From assembly GCF_000716605.1 (NCBI RefSeq), contig NZ_JNXE01000014.1, positions 215,180 through 279,179 on the forward strand: 64,000 nucleotides of DNA, written 5' to 3'. Positions 8,035 to 16,198 of the stretch are shown here, piece by piece. Below the pieces are notes generated by a model. It was not told the origin of the DNA. It ran no database searches and worked only from the letters and a program-made list of their open reading frames with translations. Made by a program: the position numbers and the translations under genes. Source of the stretch: Streptomyces sp. NRRL F-525. GTDB taxonomy: Bacteria; Actinomycetota; Actinomycetes; Streptomycetales; Streptomycetaceae. How positions within the stretch are numbered: position 1 is the stretch's first letter; every line of letters begins with the position of its first letter.

Positions 8035-8274
8035 GACGCCGTCGATCCCCTCCGACCTGATCCACCGGGCAGACCTGAGCGGCGGCGCCGCCAGCCGCGC
8101 CCACTCCGGGTCGTGACGCCCCGGCAGGGTGCGGCCCCGGTCGGCCCAACTCCGCATCAGATCACGGTAGATGGGCGGATCCTGGGGCTGCGGCGGCGCC
8201 GGCGGAACCGATTCTGCCGGTACGGGAACGAAGATCCGGCGCTGACGCCCGGTCGGCGCATAAGTGGGGGTCAT
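8032..8274 (-). CDS. Small Pro-rich hypothetical protein (possible)
   Basis: An 80-residue frame with a proline-rich middle (PAESVPPAPPQPQDPP) and a C-terminal part containing GRHDPEWARLAAPP. Composition and codon bias look protein-like for Streptomyces, but no ribosome site precedes ATG 8274 (or 8295), and the stop lies at the edge of the 192-bp repeats. I do not recognise a family. It could be a spurious frame or a remnant. Confidence 0.4.
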   Translation of the reverse strand: MTPTYAPTGRQRRIFVPVPAESVPPAPPQPQDPPIYRDLMRSWADRGRTLPGRHDPEWARLAAPPLRSARWIRSEGIDGV

Positions 8275-8374
8275 ACCAAGGCAACGGAAGGGCATGTCGA
8301 CAAGTCACCGGCGCGAATAATCGAGCGTGAGTTCACCGGCGTACAGGTCACGGCTCTGGCGACCGCACGCGACC

Positions 8375-8387
8375 TGACGTACCGTCA
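8375..8387. promoter_or_regulatory. 13-bp palindrome upstream of the lipocalin-like gene
   Basis: TGACGTACCGTCA has perfect 5-bp arms (TGACG/CGTCA) and lies 28 bp before the ATG at 8416. It is suited to a dimeric repressor; the TetR protein encoded at 5580 is one candidate, by proximity only. Confidence 0.35.
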
Positions 8388-8415
8388 CCTCCACTGTCCC
8401 CAGGGGAGGTTAGCC

Positions 8416-9516
8416 ATGGCAGACGACCGTCCCGTGCCCCTCGACGAGTACCCCGTGCACCAGGTCCCCCTGTCGATGAAGCACGTCGCGACCGGCGACC
8501 GGAACGCCTACGACCGCTGCATCTTCCACGTGTTCGACCACGAGGGCCGCGCCCTGCTCATCCTCGGCCTCGGCGTCTACCCCAACGTCGGGGTGATCGA
8601 CGCCTACGCGACCCTCCGCACCGGAGACCAACTCCACGCGGTCCGCGCCTCGGACGCCCTCGGCGACGACCGCATGCACCTCGCCGTGGGCCCCCTGCGC
8701 ATCGAGGTCGAGGAACCCCTGCACCGCCTCCGCCTCCGCTGCGAGGACAACTCCCTGTCGTACGACCTCACTTGGACGGCCGAGTTCCCCGCCCTCTGGG
8801 AACCCCACCACGTCCAGTACCGCGGCGACCGGCTCACCCTCGAAGGGCGCCGCTTCGTCCAGGCGGGCGGTGTGGAGGGGGTGATCCACGCCGGTGACGA
8901 GGAGTTCCGGGTCTCCGCGGGCGGCTGGACCGGTACCCGTGACCGGAGTTGGGGCGTGCGGCCCATCCCGGGCGAGGAGGGCGGCCGGCTCGCCGAGGAC
9001 CACCCCACCGAGGGCTTCCACTGGATCTGGTGCCCGGTCCGCTTCGAGGACCGCTTCCTGATGGTCATCGTCCAGGAGGACGCCGACGGCTACCGCACCC
9101 TGAACGAGGCGACCGTCGTCCGCCCCGGCCACCGAGACCGCCAACTCGGCTGGCCCCGGCCCGAGATCACCTACCGCCCCGGCACCCGCCACCCCGAGCG
9201 CGCCCTGATCCACCTCGGCGACACCCGCAAACCCCAGGAACTCGACGTCGAGATCCTGACCTCCTCACCTCTGGCGATCGGCGCCGGCTACCCACCCGCC
9301 GACGACTGGCAACACGGCACGTGGCGCGGCCGGTCCTGGACCGACAGCCGCACCTACGACCTCACGCAGCCCACCCCACTGGTCGCCTACGGCGTCACCG
9401 ACCACGCGGCCCGCTTCCGCCTCGACGGCCGGCTGGGCCACGGCATCTTCGAACACGGCTCCTTCGGCCGCCACGACCCGAGCGGCTTCACGGGCTTCGA
9501 CTCGGTTGCGTCGTAG
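8416..9516 (+). CDS. Conserved lipocalin-like (DUF7064/7065-type) protein
   Basis: A 366-residue beta-rich protein with no signal peptide or membrane helix. It shows many Trp/His-containing strands, for example EGFHWIWCPVRFEDRF and GTRDRSWGVRPIPGEEGG, reminiscent of the CrtC/hydroxyneurosporene-synthase-like lipocalin fold used by DUF7064/DUF7065 proteins. Such proteins often sit next to an APH-fold phosphotransferase and acyl-CoA genes, as here. The ATG at 8416 has a clear GGGGAGG ribosome site. The biochemical role is unknown; binding or modifying a hydrophobic substrate is inference. Confidence 0.75.
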   Translation: MADDRPVPLDEYPVHQVPLSMKHVATGDRNAYDRCIFHVFDHEGRALLILGLGVYPNVGVIDAYATLRTGDQLHAVRASDALGDDRMHLAVGPLRIEVEEPLHRLRLRCEDNSLSYDLTWTAEFPALWEPHHVQYRGDRLTLEGRRFVQAGGVEGVIHAGDEEFRVSAGGWTGTRDRSWGVRPIPGEEGGRLAEDHPTEGFHWIWCPVRFEDRFLMVIVQEDADGYRTLNEATVVRPGHRDRQLGWPRPEITYRPGTRHPERALIHLGDTRKPQELDVEILTSSPLAIGAGYPPADDWQHGTWRGRSWTDSRTYDLTQPTPLVAYGVTDHAARFRLDGRLGHGIFEHGSFGRHDPSGFTGFDSVAS

Positions 9517-9593
9517 GGCAGTTGAGGTGACGTCTCGGTGGAGCCGAAGGGGGCCGAGGTGACATTTCGATCGCACCGCAAGGGAGTTGAGAC

Positions 9594-10688
9594 ATGGCGA
9601 CAGCACCCCGCCCCCGCACCACCACCCGCGACCCCGAGGAGCTCGCCCAGCGACTCACCGCCTGGCTCGGCACCCGGCTGCCCGGTGCCAAGGCTGTCGA
9701 TGTCAGGGTCCCCGGGTCGAACGGTATGTCCAGCGAGACCCTGCTCTTCGACATCGAACACCCCGAACCACCGCTCCGGGCCTGCGCGTTGAGGCTCGCG
9801 GCGGACCCGGCGGCGTACACCGTCTTCCCGGTCTACGACATGCCGCGGCAGTTCCGCACGATGCGGCTGGTCGCCGAGCGGAGCGATCTGCCGATACCCA
9901 AGGTGCGCTGGCTGGAGGAGGACCCAGGCCCGCTCGGCGCGCCGTTCTTCGTCATGGAGCGTGCCGAGGGGCGGGTGCCGCCAGACGTCATGCCCTATAC
10001 GTACGAGGGCAATTGGCTGCACGCGGCGACCGACGCGGAGCGTGCACACCTGGAGGCCGCCTCGGTCGGACTCATCGCCCGCCTGCACGACCAAGTCCCG
10101 GTGTCCGAGGCCGAGTTCCTCACTCTTCCGGGGGACGGTGACGCCCTGACCCGGCACGTCGCATCCCAACGGGCGTACTACGAGTGGGTGGTTGACGGTG
10201 TCGCCCGCTCACCCCTCATCGAGAGCGCCTTCGACCGGCTCACGGAACTCTGGCCGGTCGACCCGGGCGAACCCGTCCTCAACTGGGGCGACGCGCGCAT
10301 CGGGAACGTCGTCTACGACGGGTTCGACCCCGTCGCCGTCCTCGACTGGGAGATGGCGGCCCCGGCCCCGCGCGAGGTGGACCTCGGCTGGACCGTCTAT
10401 CTGCACCGCTTCTTCCAGGACTTGACGGTCGCCTTCGGTCAGCAGGGCCTGCCGGAGTTCTTCCGCCGGGACCGAGTGGAGGCGCGGTACGCCGAACTCA
10501 CCGGTCACACCCCGCGCGACATGGACTTCTACACCCTGTACGCGGCCTTGCGGCACGCGATCGTGATGCTCCGTATCGCCTACCGGCAGGTGCACTTCGG
10601 CGAGGTGGCCGTCCCGGCGGACCCGGACACACTGATCCTGCACCACGGCAGCCTGCGGGCCATGGTGCAGGGCAGCTACTGGGGTTGA
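9594..10688 (+). CDS. APH-fold phosphotransferase (ACAD10-like)
   Basis: A 364-residue kinase-like protein. The nucleotide-binding N-lobe contains FVMERAEGRVPPDV. The catalytic (Brenner) motif and Mg site appear as NWGDARIGNVVYDG then VAVLDWEMA, matching the aminoglycoside-phosphotransferase fold. Homologues next to acyl-CoA dehydrogenases (as in human ACAD10/11) phosphorylate 4-hydroxyacyl-CoA so it can be degraded. Neighbouring acyl-CoA genes favour that role over antibiotic resistance. The ATG has GGGAG 9 nt upstream. In the 77-bp gap before it, GAGGTGAC occurs twice (9524 and 9556). Confidence 0.85.
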   Translation: MATAPRPRTTTRDPEELAQRLTAWLGTRLPGAKAVDVRVPGSNGMSSETLLFDIEHPEPPLRACALRLAADPAAYTVFPVYDMPRQFRTMRLVAERSDLPIPKVRWLEEDPGPLGAPFFVMERAEGRVPPDVMPYTYEGNWLHAATDAERAHLEAASVGLIARLHDQVPVSEAEFLTLPGDGDALTRHVASQRAYYEWVVDGVARSPLIESAFDRLTELWPVDPGEPVLNWGDARIGNVVYDGFDPVAVLDWEMAAPAPREVDLGWTVYLHRFFQDLTVAFGQQGLPEFFRRDRVEARYAELTGHTPRDMDFYTLYAALRHAIVMLRIAYRQVHFGEVAVPADPDTLILHHGSLRAMVQGSYWG

Positions 10689-10698
10689 GCGGGAGCGC

Positions 10699-11133
10699 TC
10701 AGGCGGCGCGGCGCATGACGGGCACCCGCATCGGGCGCGAGCTCGGACCGCCGACGTGCGAGAACGGCTGCGTCCGCCAGTCGAGGCCCTGAGGGAGCGT
10801 CAACAGCAGCGCGGTGTCCTGCTCCTGGAGCTCCGCGGACTCGTCGGCGGACCGGGCGTCGGCCGCCTCACGGCCCGTACCGGCGCAGACCGTCAGCCCG
10901 AACGGGTTCCACGGCGAGGCGCACAGCGCGTGCTCCGGCAGGACCTCCTCGTCCTCGAGGAGCGCGATGGGCTGCACGCAGTCCGGGCAGATCACCCGGT
11001 ACATCTCGAAGGTGTCGTACGCGTCGAGTTCGTCGGCGTCGAAATCCTCGGATTCGACGCCCTCCGGCTCGGGCTCGACGCCGAGCTGCGGCCGCTTGGG
11101 CGCGGTGCGTCCAGGGCGCTTAAGACTCTGCAT
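10699..11133 (-). CDS. Conserved acidic Streptomyces protein with CxxC
   Basis: A 144-residue soluble protein. The N-terminus is Pro/Arg-rich, followed by an acidic stretch (EPEPEGVESEDFDADELDAY), then VICPDCVQPIAL with a CxxC pair and a later cysteine in CASPWNPFG. I do not recognise a named family. The ATG at 11133 is preceded by GGGGGAG 7 nt upstream; the longer frame to 11220 lacks one. It is convergent with the phosphotransferase gene, separated by 10 bp. Confidence 0.75.
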   Translation of the reverse strand: MQSLKRPGRTAPKRPQLGVEPEPEGVESEDFDADELDAYDTFEMYRVICPDCVQPIALLEDEEVLPEHALCASPWNPFGLTVCAGTGREAADARSADESAELQEQDTALLLTLPQGLDWRTQPFSHVGGPSSRPMRVPVMRRAA

Positions 11134-11401
11134 GGGTTCTCCCCCTACTGGGCTGGGCCGTGAAGGCGCTGCGGCCTCGACCACAGCAAGCACTTCCCGT
11201 CCCGTCTCCGCGGTAATCACGAGACCATCACGGAGACCGTCCGGGGCCTGTGGTGTTCGTCACATGCCGCTCGCAGATGCCCGAGGCGGTGGATTTGTCC
11301 CCGGCCGCCACACGGGTCGCTCTCCGCCACATCACGAACCGGGTATGACCTGCGCCGCCGAGGTATCGGAGGAGATCAGACGCACTGTAGGTTCTTGCGT
11401 C

Positions 11402-11842
11402 ATGGAGGAGCTGGACCGACAAATCGTGCAGCTGCTCGTCAAGGACGGGCGGATGAGCTACACAGACCTGGGCAAGGCCACGGGCCTGTCCACGTCGGCC
11501 GTGCACCAGCGGGTGCGCCGACTGGAGCAGCGGGGCGTCATCCGCGGGTATGCCGCGGTCGTCGACCCGGAGGCGGTGGGCCTGCCCATGACCGCCTTCA
11601 TCTCGGTGAAACCGTTCGACCCCAGCGCCCCCGACGACATCGCGGACCGCCTCTCCGACGTCCCCGAGATCGAGGCCTGCCACAGCGTCGCGGGCGACGA
11701 GAACTACATCCTCAAGGTGCGGGTCTCCACCCCGCACGAACTGGAGGAGCTGCTGGCCCGGCTGCGTGGCCTGGCCGGTGTCTCGACGCGGACCACGGTG
11801 GTGCTCTCGACGCCGTACGAGGCCCGCCCGCCCCGCATCTGA
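11402..11842 (+). CDS. Lrp/AsnC-family regulator
   Basis: A 146-residue protein with the N-terminal HTH of Lrp/AsnC (LDRQIVQLLVKDGRMSYTDL then LSTSAVHQRVRRLEQRGVI) and a C-terminal RAM ligand-binding domain (residues about 65-140). It probably responds to an amino acid and binds DNA as an oligomer. The start ATG has no ribosome site, but TAGGTT at 11387-11392 ends 9 nt before it, a spacing that suggests a leaderless mRNA. The next gene, an amidohydrolase, follows by 47 bp and may be co-expressed. Confidence 0.9.
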   Translation: MEELDRQIVQLLVKDGRMSYTDLGKATGLSTSAVHQRVRRLEQRGVIRGYAAVVDPEAVGLPMTAFISVKPFDPSAPDDIADRLSDVPEIEACHSVAGDENYILKVRVSTPHELEELLARLRGLAGVSTRTTVVLSTPYEARPPRI

Positions 11843-11889
11843 CGGACCTGCGTGCGGGGCGGCGCCGGTGAGGCGCGAGACTGTTCCCC

Positions 11890-13491
11890 ATGAGTGAGCG
11901 CACCCCCGAGCCGTCGACCGTCCTGCTCCGCCGCGGCGAAGTCCACAGTCCCGCCGACCCCTTCGCGACCGCGATGGTCGTGGAGCGCGGCCAGGTCGCC
12001 TGGGTCGGCTCCGAGGGCGCCGCCGACGCCTTCGCGGACGGCGTCGACGAGGTGGTCGACCTGGACGGCGCGCTGGTCACCCCGGCGTTCACCGACGCAC
12101 ACGTCCACACCACGGCCACCGGCCTCGCGCTCACCGGGCTCGACCTGTCCGACGCTCCCTCCCTGGAGGCGGCCCTGTCCCTCGTCCGGGACTTCGCCGC
12201 CGCCCGCCCGGCCGACCGCGTCCTGCTCGGCCACGGCTGGGACGCCGCCCGCTGGCCCGGGGGCCGTCCGCCGACCCGCGCCGAACTCGACACCGCGACC
12301 GGTGGACGCCCGCTCTACCTCTCCCGCATCGACGTCCACTCCGCGGTCGTCAGCACCGCCCTGCTCGACCTCGTCCCCGGCCTCGCCGCGTCCGACGGCC
12401 CCCTCACGGCCGACGCCCACCACGCCGTGCGCGCCACCGCGCTCGCCGCCATCACGCCGGAGCAGCGCGTCGAGGCCCAGCGGACCGCCCTCGCTCATGC
12501 GGCCTCTCTGGGTGTCGGTTCGGTCCACGAGTGCGCCGGACCCGAGATCTCCTCCGAGGACGACTTCACGGGCCTGCTGCGGCTGGCCGCCGAGGAGCTC
12601 GGGCCGCGCGTCGTCGGCTACTGGGCCGAGCAGGACGTCGAGAAGGCGCGTGAGCTGGGCGCCGTAGGGGCGGCGGGGGACCTCTTCGTGGACGGCGCTC
12701 TCGGGTCGCACACCGCGTGTCTGCACGAGCCGTACGCCGACGCCGGGCACACCGGTCTCGCGTACCTCGACGTGGACGCCGTCGCCGCCCATGTCGCCGC
12801 CTGCACCGAGGCGGGCCTCCAGGCGGGCTTCCACGCCATCGGGGACGCTGCGGTGACCGCCGTGGTCGACGGCGTCCGGAAGGCCGCGGAGAAGGTCGGC
12901 CTGGGTCGCGTCCGTGCCGCCCGTCACCGGGTCGAGCACGCCGAGATGCTCACCCCGGAGACCATCGCGGCCTTCGCCGAGCTGGGTCTGACCGCCTCCG
13001 TGCAGCCTGCCTTCGACGCGCTGTGGGGCGGCGAGGAGGGCATGTACGCCCAGCGGCTCGGCGTGGAGCGGGCACGTGCCCTGAACCCCTTCGCGGCCCT
13101 GCTGCGGGCCGGGGTGCCGCTCGCCTTCGGCTCCGACAGCCCGGTCACGCCGGTCGACCCGTGGGGGACGGTCCGCGCCGCCGCGTTCCACCGGACGGCT
13201 GAACATCGCGTCTCGGTGCGGGCCGCGTTCACCGCGCATACGCGGGGCGGCTGGCGGGCCGTAGGACGGGACGACGCGGGTGTTCTGGTGCCGGGCGCGC
13301 CCGCCGACTACGCCGTCTGGCGGACCGACGCCCTGGTGGTGCAGGCGCCCGACGACCGGGTCGCGCGCTGGTCGACCGACCCGCGCTCCGGCACACCCGG
13401 ACTGCCCGACCTGACACCGGGCGGCGACCTTCCCGTCTGTCTGCGCACCGTCGTGGGCGGACGGACGGTGTTCGTACGGCCGGGCGAGTGA
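11890..13491 (+). CDS. Amidohydrolase family 3 (YtcJ-like)
   Basis: A 533-residue metal-dependent hydrolase. The HxH metal pair is in TDAHVHTTATGL, further His ligands lie in GFHAIGDAAV and ARHRVEHAEML, and the Asp ligand is in FGSDSPVTPVDPWG, all in the order expected for the YtcJ/exoenzyme-regulatory-protein branch of the amidohydrolase superfamily. These cytosolic enzymes hydrolyse amides, formamides or related bonds; the substrate cannot be inferred. It may be transcribed with the Lrp regulator upstream. The start is ATG 11890. Confidence 0.88.
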   Translation: MSERTPEPSTVLLRRGEVHSPADPFATAMVVERGQVAWVGSEGAADAFADGVDEVVDLDGALVTPAFTDAHVHTTATGLALTGLDLSDAPSLEAALSLVRDFAAARPADRVLLGHGWDAARWPGGRPPTRAELDTATGGRPLYLSRIDVHSAVVSTALLDLVPGLAASDGPLTADAHHAVRATALAAITPEQRVEAQRTALAHAASLGVGSVHECAGPEISSEDDFTGLLRLAAEELGPRVVGYWAEQDVEKARELGAVGAAGDLFVDGALGSHTACLHEPYADAGHTGLAYLDVDAVAAHVAACTEAGLQAGFHAIGDAAVTAVVDGVRKAAEKVGLGRVRAARHRVEHAEMLTPETIAAFAELGLTASVQPAFDALWGGEEGMYAQRLGVERARALNPFAALLRAGVPLAFGSDSPVTPVDPWGTVRAAAFHRTAEHRVSVRAAFTAHTRGGWRAVGRDDAGVLVPGAPADYAVWRTDALVVQAPDDRVARWSTDPRSGTPGLPDLTPGGDLPVCLRTVVGGRTVFVRPGE

Positions 13492-14021
13492 TCTCCCGGG
13501 GTGGCGCGCCCCCGATCCACGGCCGCCGCGCCGTCGCGCGACCTGCGCATCCTCTGCCCTGACCAGCCGGTTGTGGGAGAAAGGCCAGGTCAAACGGCTG
13601 TTGACAGGCGGGCGCAGGGGGCCGGTAGGTTCGTCCGAGTCCACCACCGGACGCCCGACCGGGGAACCTCCGAGCACTCGTCGAAGCGCCGCTGGGTCAG
13701 GGTCGGTGCCGCACCGGGCACCGTCACTGGGAGCCAGGCTCAGCGCCCGCGCCACGGCGAGGGAACGTTCCGGCCGGTCGGCTGGTGTGACCCGGGTGGG
13801 GCCCGGACGTCCAGTAGACAACGGCCTTGGTCGACCCGCAGCCGGCGGGTCCCAGGTCGGCCCGAAGGGCGCCGGGCCCCCATCCGCAGTAGGTGGGTGC
13901 CAAAACGGGCATCCTTACCCCGTTCTTGTCGAATCGACACCACCGTACGAACGGCGTGGCACGTCATCCCAGGCCGCGGCCACTATGGTGGACGCCTGCG
14001 TACGGACATGAAGGGGCAGCA
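13492..14021 (+). other. 530-bp gene-free region with a candidate structured leader of ppm
   Basis: A promoter-like TTGACA (13601-13606) and TAGGTT (13626-13631) with a 19-bp spacer are followed by about 390 nt before the GTG of ppm. Three hairpins occur in a row: 13833-13851 (7-bp stem, 5-nt loop), 13859-13878 (6 bp, 8 nt) and 13895-13914 (7 bp with one G-U, 6 nt), the last followed by TTACCCCGTTCTTG. A second possible -10, TATGGT at 13985, lies about 30 bp before the start codon. Open frames crossing the region have poor codon bias and weak starts. It could be a regulatory leader or a separate small RNA. Confidence 0.5.
13601..13631 (+). promoter_or_regulatory. Candidate sigma-70-type promoter
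   Basis: A perfect -35 TTGACA and a GGTAGGTT -10 region, with a 19-bp spacer that is slightly long. It would drive the leader/RNA and ppm. Confidence 0.5.
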
Positions 14022-14834
14022 GTGAACGACGGCGACGGAGCCCTCGCGGCACAGGCCCAGGGGCGGAAGTTCGGCCCGCTCGGCACGGCCTTGGTGATCA
14101 TCCCGACCTACAACGAGGCGGAGAACATCAAGTCCATCGTCGGTCGGGTGCGGCAGTCGGTCCCCGAGGCACATGTCCTCGTGGCCGACGACAACAGCCC
14201 CGACGGCACCGGCAAGCTGGCCGACGAGCTGGCGGCCGAGGACGAACAGGTCCAGGTGCTGCACCGCAAGGGCAAGGAAGGCCTCGGCGCCGCCTACCTG
14301 GCGGGCTTCCACTGGGGCATGGACAACGGCTACGGCGTCCTCATCGAGATGGACGCCGACGGCTCCCACCAGCCCGAGGAGCTGCCCCGGCTGCTCACCG
14401 CGCTCAAGGGCGCGGACCTGGTGCTCGGCTCCCGCTGGGTGCCCGGCGGCCGGGTGGTGAACTGGCCGAAGTCCCGCGAGTTCATCTCGCGCGGCGGCAG
14501 CCTCTACTCGCGCGTGGCCCTCGACCTGCCGCTGCGCGACATCACCGGCGGGTACCGCGCCTTCCGCCGCGAGACCCTCGAAGGCCTCGGATTGGACGAC
14601 GTGGCCTCCCAGGGCTACTGCTTCCAGGTCGACCTGGCCCGCCGCGCCGTCCGGGCCGGCTACCACGTCGTCGAGGTCCCCATCACCTTCGTGGAGCGCG
14701 AACTCGGCGACTCCAAGATGAGCCGCGACATCCTCGTCGAGGCCCTGTGGCGGGTCACCACCTGGGGCGTGGGTGAGCGCGTCGGCAAGCTCCGCGGCCG
14801 CGCGAACCCCGGGAGAAAGCCTTCACAGCCGTAG
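14022..14834 (+). CDS. ppm: Polyprenol-monophosphomannose synthase
   Basis: A 270-residue GT2 glycosyltransferase of the Dpm1 class. It joins mannose from GDP-mannose to polyprenyl phosphate on the inner face of the membrane, supplying the donor for protein O-mannosylation by Pmt. Visible motifs: VIIPTYNEAENI at the start of the fold, ADDNSPDGTG, the DxD-type EMDADGSHQPEELP, GSRWVPGG, and the C-terminal VPITFVERELGDSKMS typical of Dpm1. No membrane domain and no Lnt fusion is present, unlike the mycobacterial fused forms. The GTG at 14022 has AAGGGG 5 nt upstream. From memory this matches S. coelicolor SCO1423 (ppm). Confidence 0.92.
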   Translation: MNDGDGALAAQAQGRKFGPLGTALVIIPTYNEAENIKSIVGRVRQSVPEAHVLVADDNSPDGTGKLADELAAEDEQVQVLHRKGKEGLGAAYLAGFHWGMDNGYGVLIEMDADGSHQPEELPRLLTALKGADLVLGSRWVPGGRVVNWPKSREFISRGGSLYSRVALDLPLRDITGGYRAFRRETLEGLGLDDVASQGYCFQVDLARRAVRAGYHVVEVPITFVERELGDSKMSRDILVEALWRVTTWGVGERVGKLRGRANPGRKPSQP

Positions 14835-14906
14835 CCCCGCGACTTCACAGGCCTCGTTGATCGTCCGCTTATCCCGCACTGAGCCGGGCCCAGGCACACT
14901 GGACGT

Positions 14907-15464
14907 ATGACGACTGGCGCACCCACCCCTTCCTCCGCCGCCCGGCCTCCGCGTTCCCGGCTGCGTACGTTCCTGCCGTTGGGCATCGCCGTTTGGCTGG
15001 TGCTGGAGATCTGGCTGCTGACGGTGGTCGCGGGCGCGTCGAGCGGTCTTACGGTCTTCCTGCTGCTGCTCGCCGGGTTCGTGCTCGGCGCCGTGGTGAT
15101 CAAGCGGGCGGGCCGCAGGGCCTTCCAGAACCTGAGCCAGGCCGTGCAGCAGGGCACCGCCCCGGCCAGCGGCGGTGGCAGCGGCCTGATGATGCTGGGC
15201 GGCCTGCTGCTGATGATCCCCGGGCTGATCTCGGACGCCCTGGGCCTGCTCCTGCTGATCCCGCCGGTCCAGAAGGCCCTGGCGCGCTACGCGGAGCGCG
15301 TGGTCGAGCGGAAGCTCGGCAAGGCCGCCCCCGGCACCCTCGGAGACGCCTTCCAGCAGGCCCGTATGCACCGCCCGGACGGCAAGGTCGTCCAGGGCGA
15401 GGTCATCCGGGACGAGCCCGGCAGCGAGGCCCCGCAGGGCCCGCGTCCGCCGCTCACCCGCTGA
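14907..15464 (+). CDS. fxsA: FxsA-family membrane protein
   Basis: A 185-residue protein with an Arg-rich N-terminus and three or four hydrophobic segments (LGIAVWLVLEIWLLTVVAG; TVFLLLLAGFVLGAVVI; LMMLGGLLLMIPGLISDALG; LLLIPPVQ). The LLMIPGLISDALGL block is the FxsA family signature. FxsA is a cytoplasmic-membrane protein first known for relieving phage T7 exclusion in E. coli; its role in actinomycetes is unknown. The gene sits 72 bp after ppm and ends at a strong bidirectional terminator. Confidence 0.9.
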   Translation: MTTGAPTPSSAARPPRSRLRTFLPLGIAVWLVLEIWLLTVVAGASSGLTVFLLLLAGFVLGAVVIKRAGRRAFQNLSQAVQQGTAPASGGGSGLMMLGGLLLMIPGLISDALGLLLLIPPVQKALARYAERVVERKLGKAAPGTLGDAFQQARMHRPDGKVVQGEVIRDEPGSEAPQGPRPPLTR

Positions 15465-15483
15465 CCCGGTCGCGGACAGGCAA

Positions 15484-15523
15484 AAGCGCGGGCGCCGTAC
15501 AGATTCGTACGGCGCCCGCGCTT
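15484..15523. terminator. Bidirectional terminator between fxsA and rbpA
   Basis: A perfect 17-bp stem (15484-15500 with 15507-15523) with a 6-nt loop, AGATTC, has A/T-containing flanks on both sides and separates two convergent genes. Confidence 0.9.
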
Positions 15524-15568
15524 ACTTGCTTTGTGCTTGTGCGGTAGAACCGCTCCGCACCTTCAGGA

Positions 15569-15943
15569 CTAGGCCGACTTGCGGCTGTCCCTCGGGTGAA
15601 CCGCGATATTCATCGCGCCGGAACGGAGAACGGCAAGACGCTCCTCGAGGACCTCTTCGAGTTCCTCGCGGGTGCGCCGCTCCATCAGCATGTCCCAGTG
15701 GGTACGCGCGGGCTTGGCCTTCTTTTCCTCAGGGCCGTCGCCGTCGACCAGGAGTGCCTGGGCCCCGCAGACCTTGCACTCCCACTCCGGCGGGATCTCC
15801 GCCTCGACCGAGAAGGGCATCTCAAAGCGATGTCCCTTCTCGCATGCGTACTCCACGGCCTGGCGTGGTGCCAGGTCGATACCGCGGTCCGTCTCGTAGC
15901 TGGTCACCACGAGGCGCGTGCCGCGAAGAGCTCGCTCACTCAT
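15569..15943 (-). CDS. rbpA: RNA polymerase-binding protein RbpA
   Basis: A 124-residue actinomycete transcription factor that binds RNA polymerase and the principal sigma factor (HrdB) and stabilises the open complex. The core contains YACEKGHRFEMPF and WECKVCGAQA, giving the zinc set Cys34, His38, Cys56, Cys59. The C-terminal sigma-interacting region includes THWDMLMERRTREELEEVLEERL. The start has GGGAGG 7-8 nt upstream. From memory it is SCO1421 in S. coelicolor, where one promoter depends on the thiol-stress sigma factor SigR; a matching promoter lies at 16005-16030. Confidence 0.97.
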   Translation of the reverse strand: MSERALRGTRLVVTSYETDRGIDLAPRQAVEYACEKGHRFEMPFSVEAEIPPEWECKVCGAQALLVDGDGPEEKKAKPARTHWDMLMERRTREELEEVLEERLAVLRSGAMNIAVHPRDSRKSA

Positions 15944-16004
15944 GAATCGTGCCTCCCGGGCTTGTCGCCCACAGGACAGGTGTCGCTGTCGTCGTCATCC
16001 GGTC

Positions 16005-16030
16005 AACGTCCGGTCGGCGGTAAAGATTCC
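16005..16030 (-). promoter_or_regulatory. SigR-type promoter of rbpA
   Basis: On the minus strand GGAAT (16026-16030) and GTT (16005-16007) are separated by exactly 18 bp, the SigR consensus. It lies 61 bp upstream of the rbpA start codon. This fits the reported thiol-oxidative-stress control of rbpA. Confidence 0.85.
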
Positions 16031-16094
16031 CGTACGGGGTCATGCGTCGCCGTCGTAGCCGCCCCTTGTTGTACCCACCAGCGCCCGGTTTGTC

Positions 16095-16112
16095 ACATCT
16101 ACTAGCAGATGT
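16095..16112. repeat. Inverted repeat upstream of rbpA
   Basis: ACATCT (16095-16100) and AGATGT (16107-16112) flank ACTAGC; the outer TGTC is also repeated directly after the right arm. It could be an operator, or a weak terminator for the transporter gene, which ends at 16199. Confidence 0.35.
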
Positions 16113-16198
16113 CACCTAGCGATTCGTCATCTTTGACGCGCAGTAACGGTACGCCAGGCAGGCCAAACGCGTACACTACCGCCCTTTCGCCTCCAGCG

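Noticed and set aside
6350..8149. Long minus-strand open frame over the acyl-CoA dehydrogenase
   Set aside because: It is the high-GC antisense shadow of the real gene; amino acid composition is Arg/Ala/Gly-rich with no domain, and it runs through the repeats.
9594..10688. Aminoglycoside resistance gene
   Set aside because: The fold is APH-like but the neighbours and ACAD10-type layout indicate acyl-CoA metabolism.
13660..13760. Cobalamin-type riboswitch in the ppm leader
   Set aside because: A CACTG and GCCAGG combination recalls a B12 box, but the invariant blocks and spacing do not fit.
13501..14025. Open frames in the ppm upstream region as protein-coding
   Set aside because: Weak start context, poor codon bias and no recognisable domain; several frames overlap.
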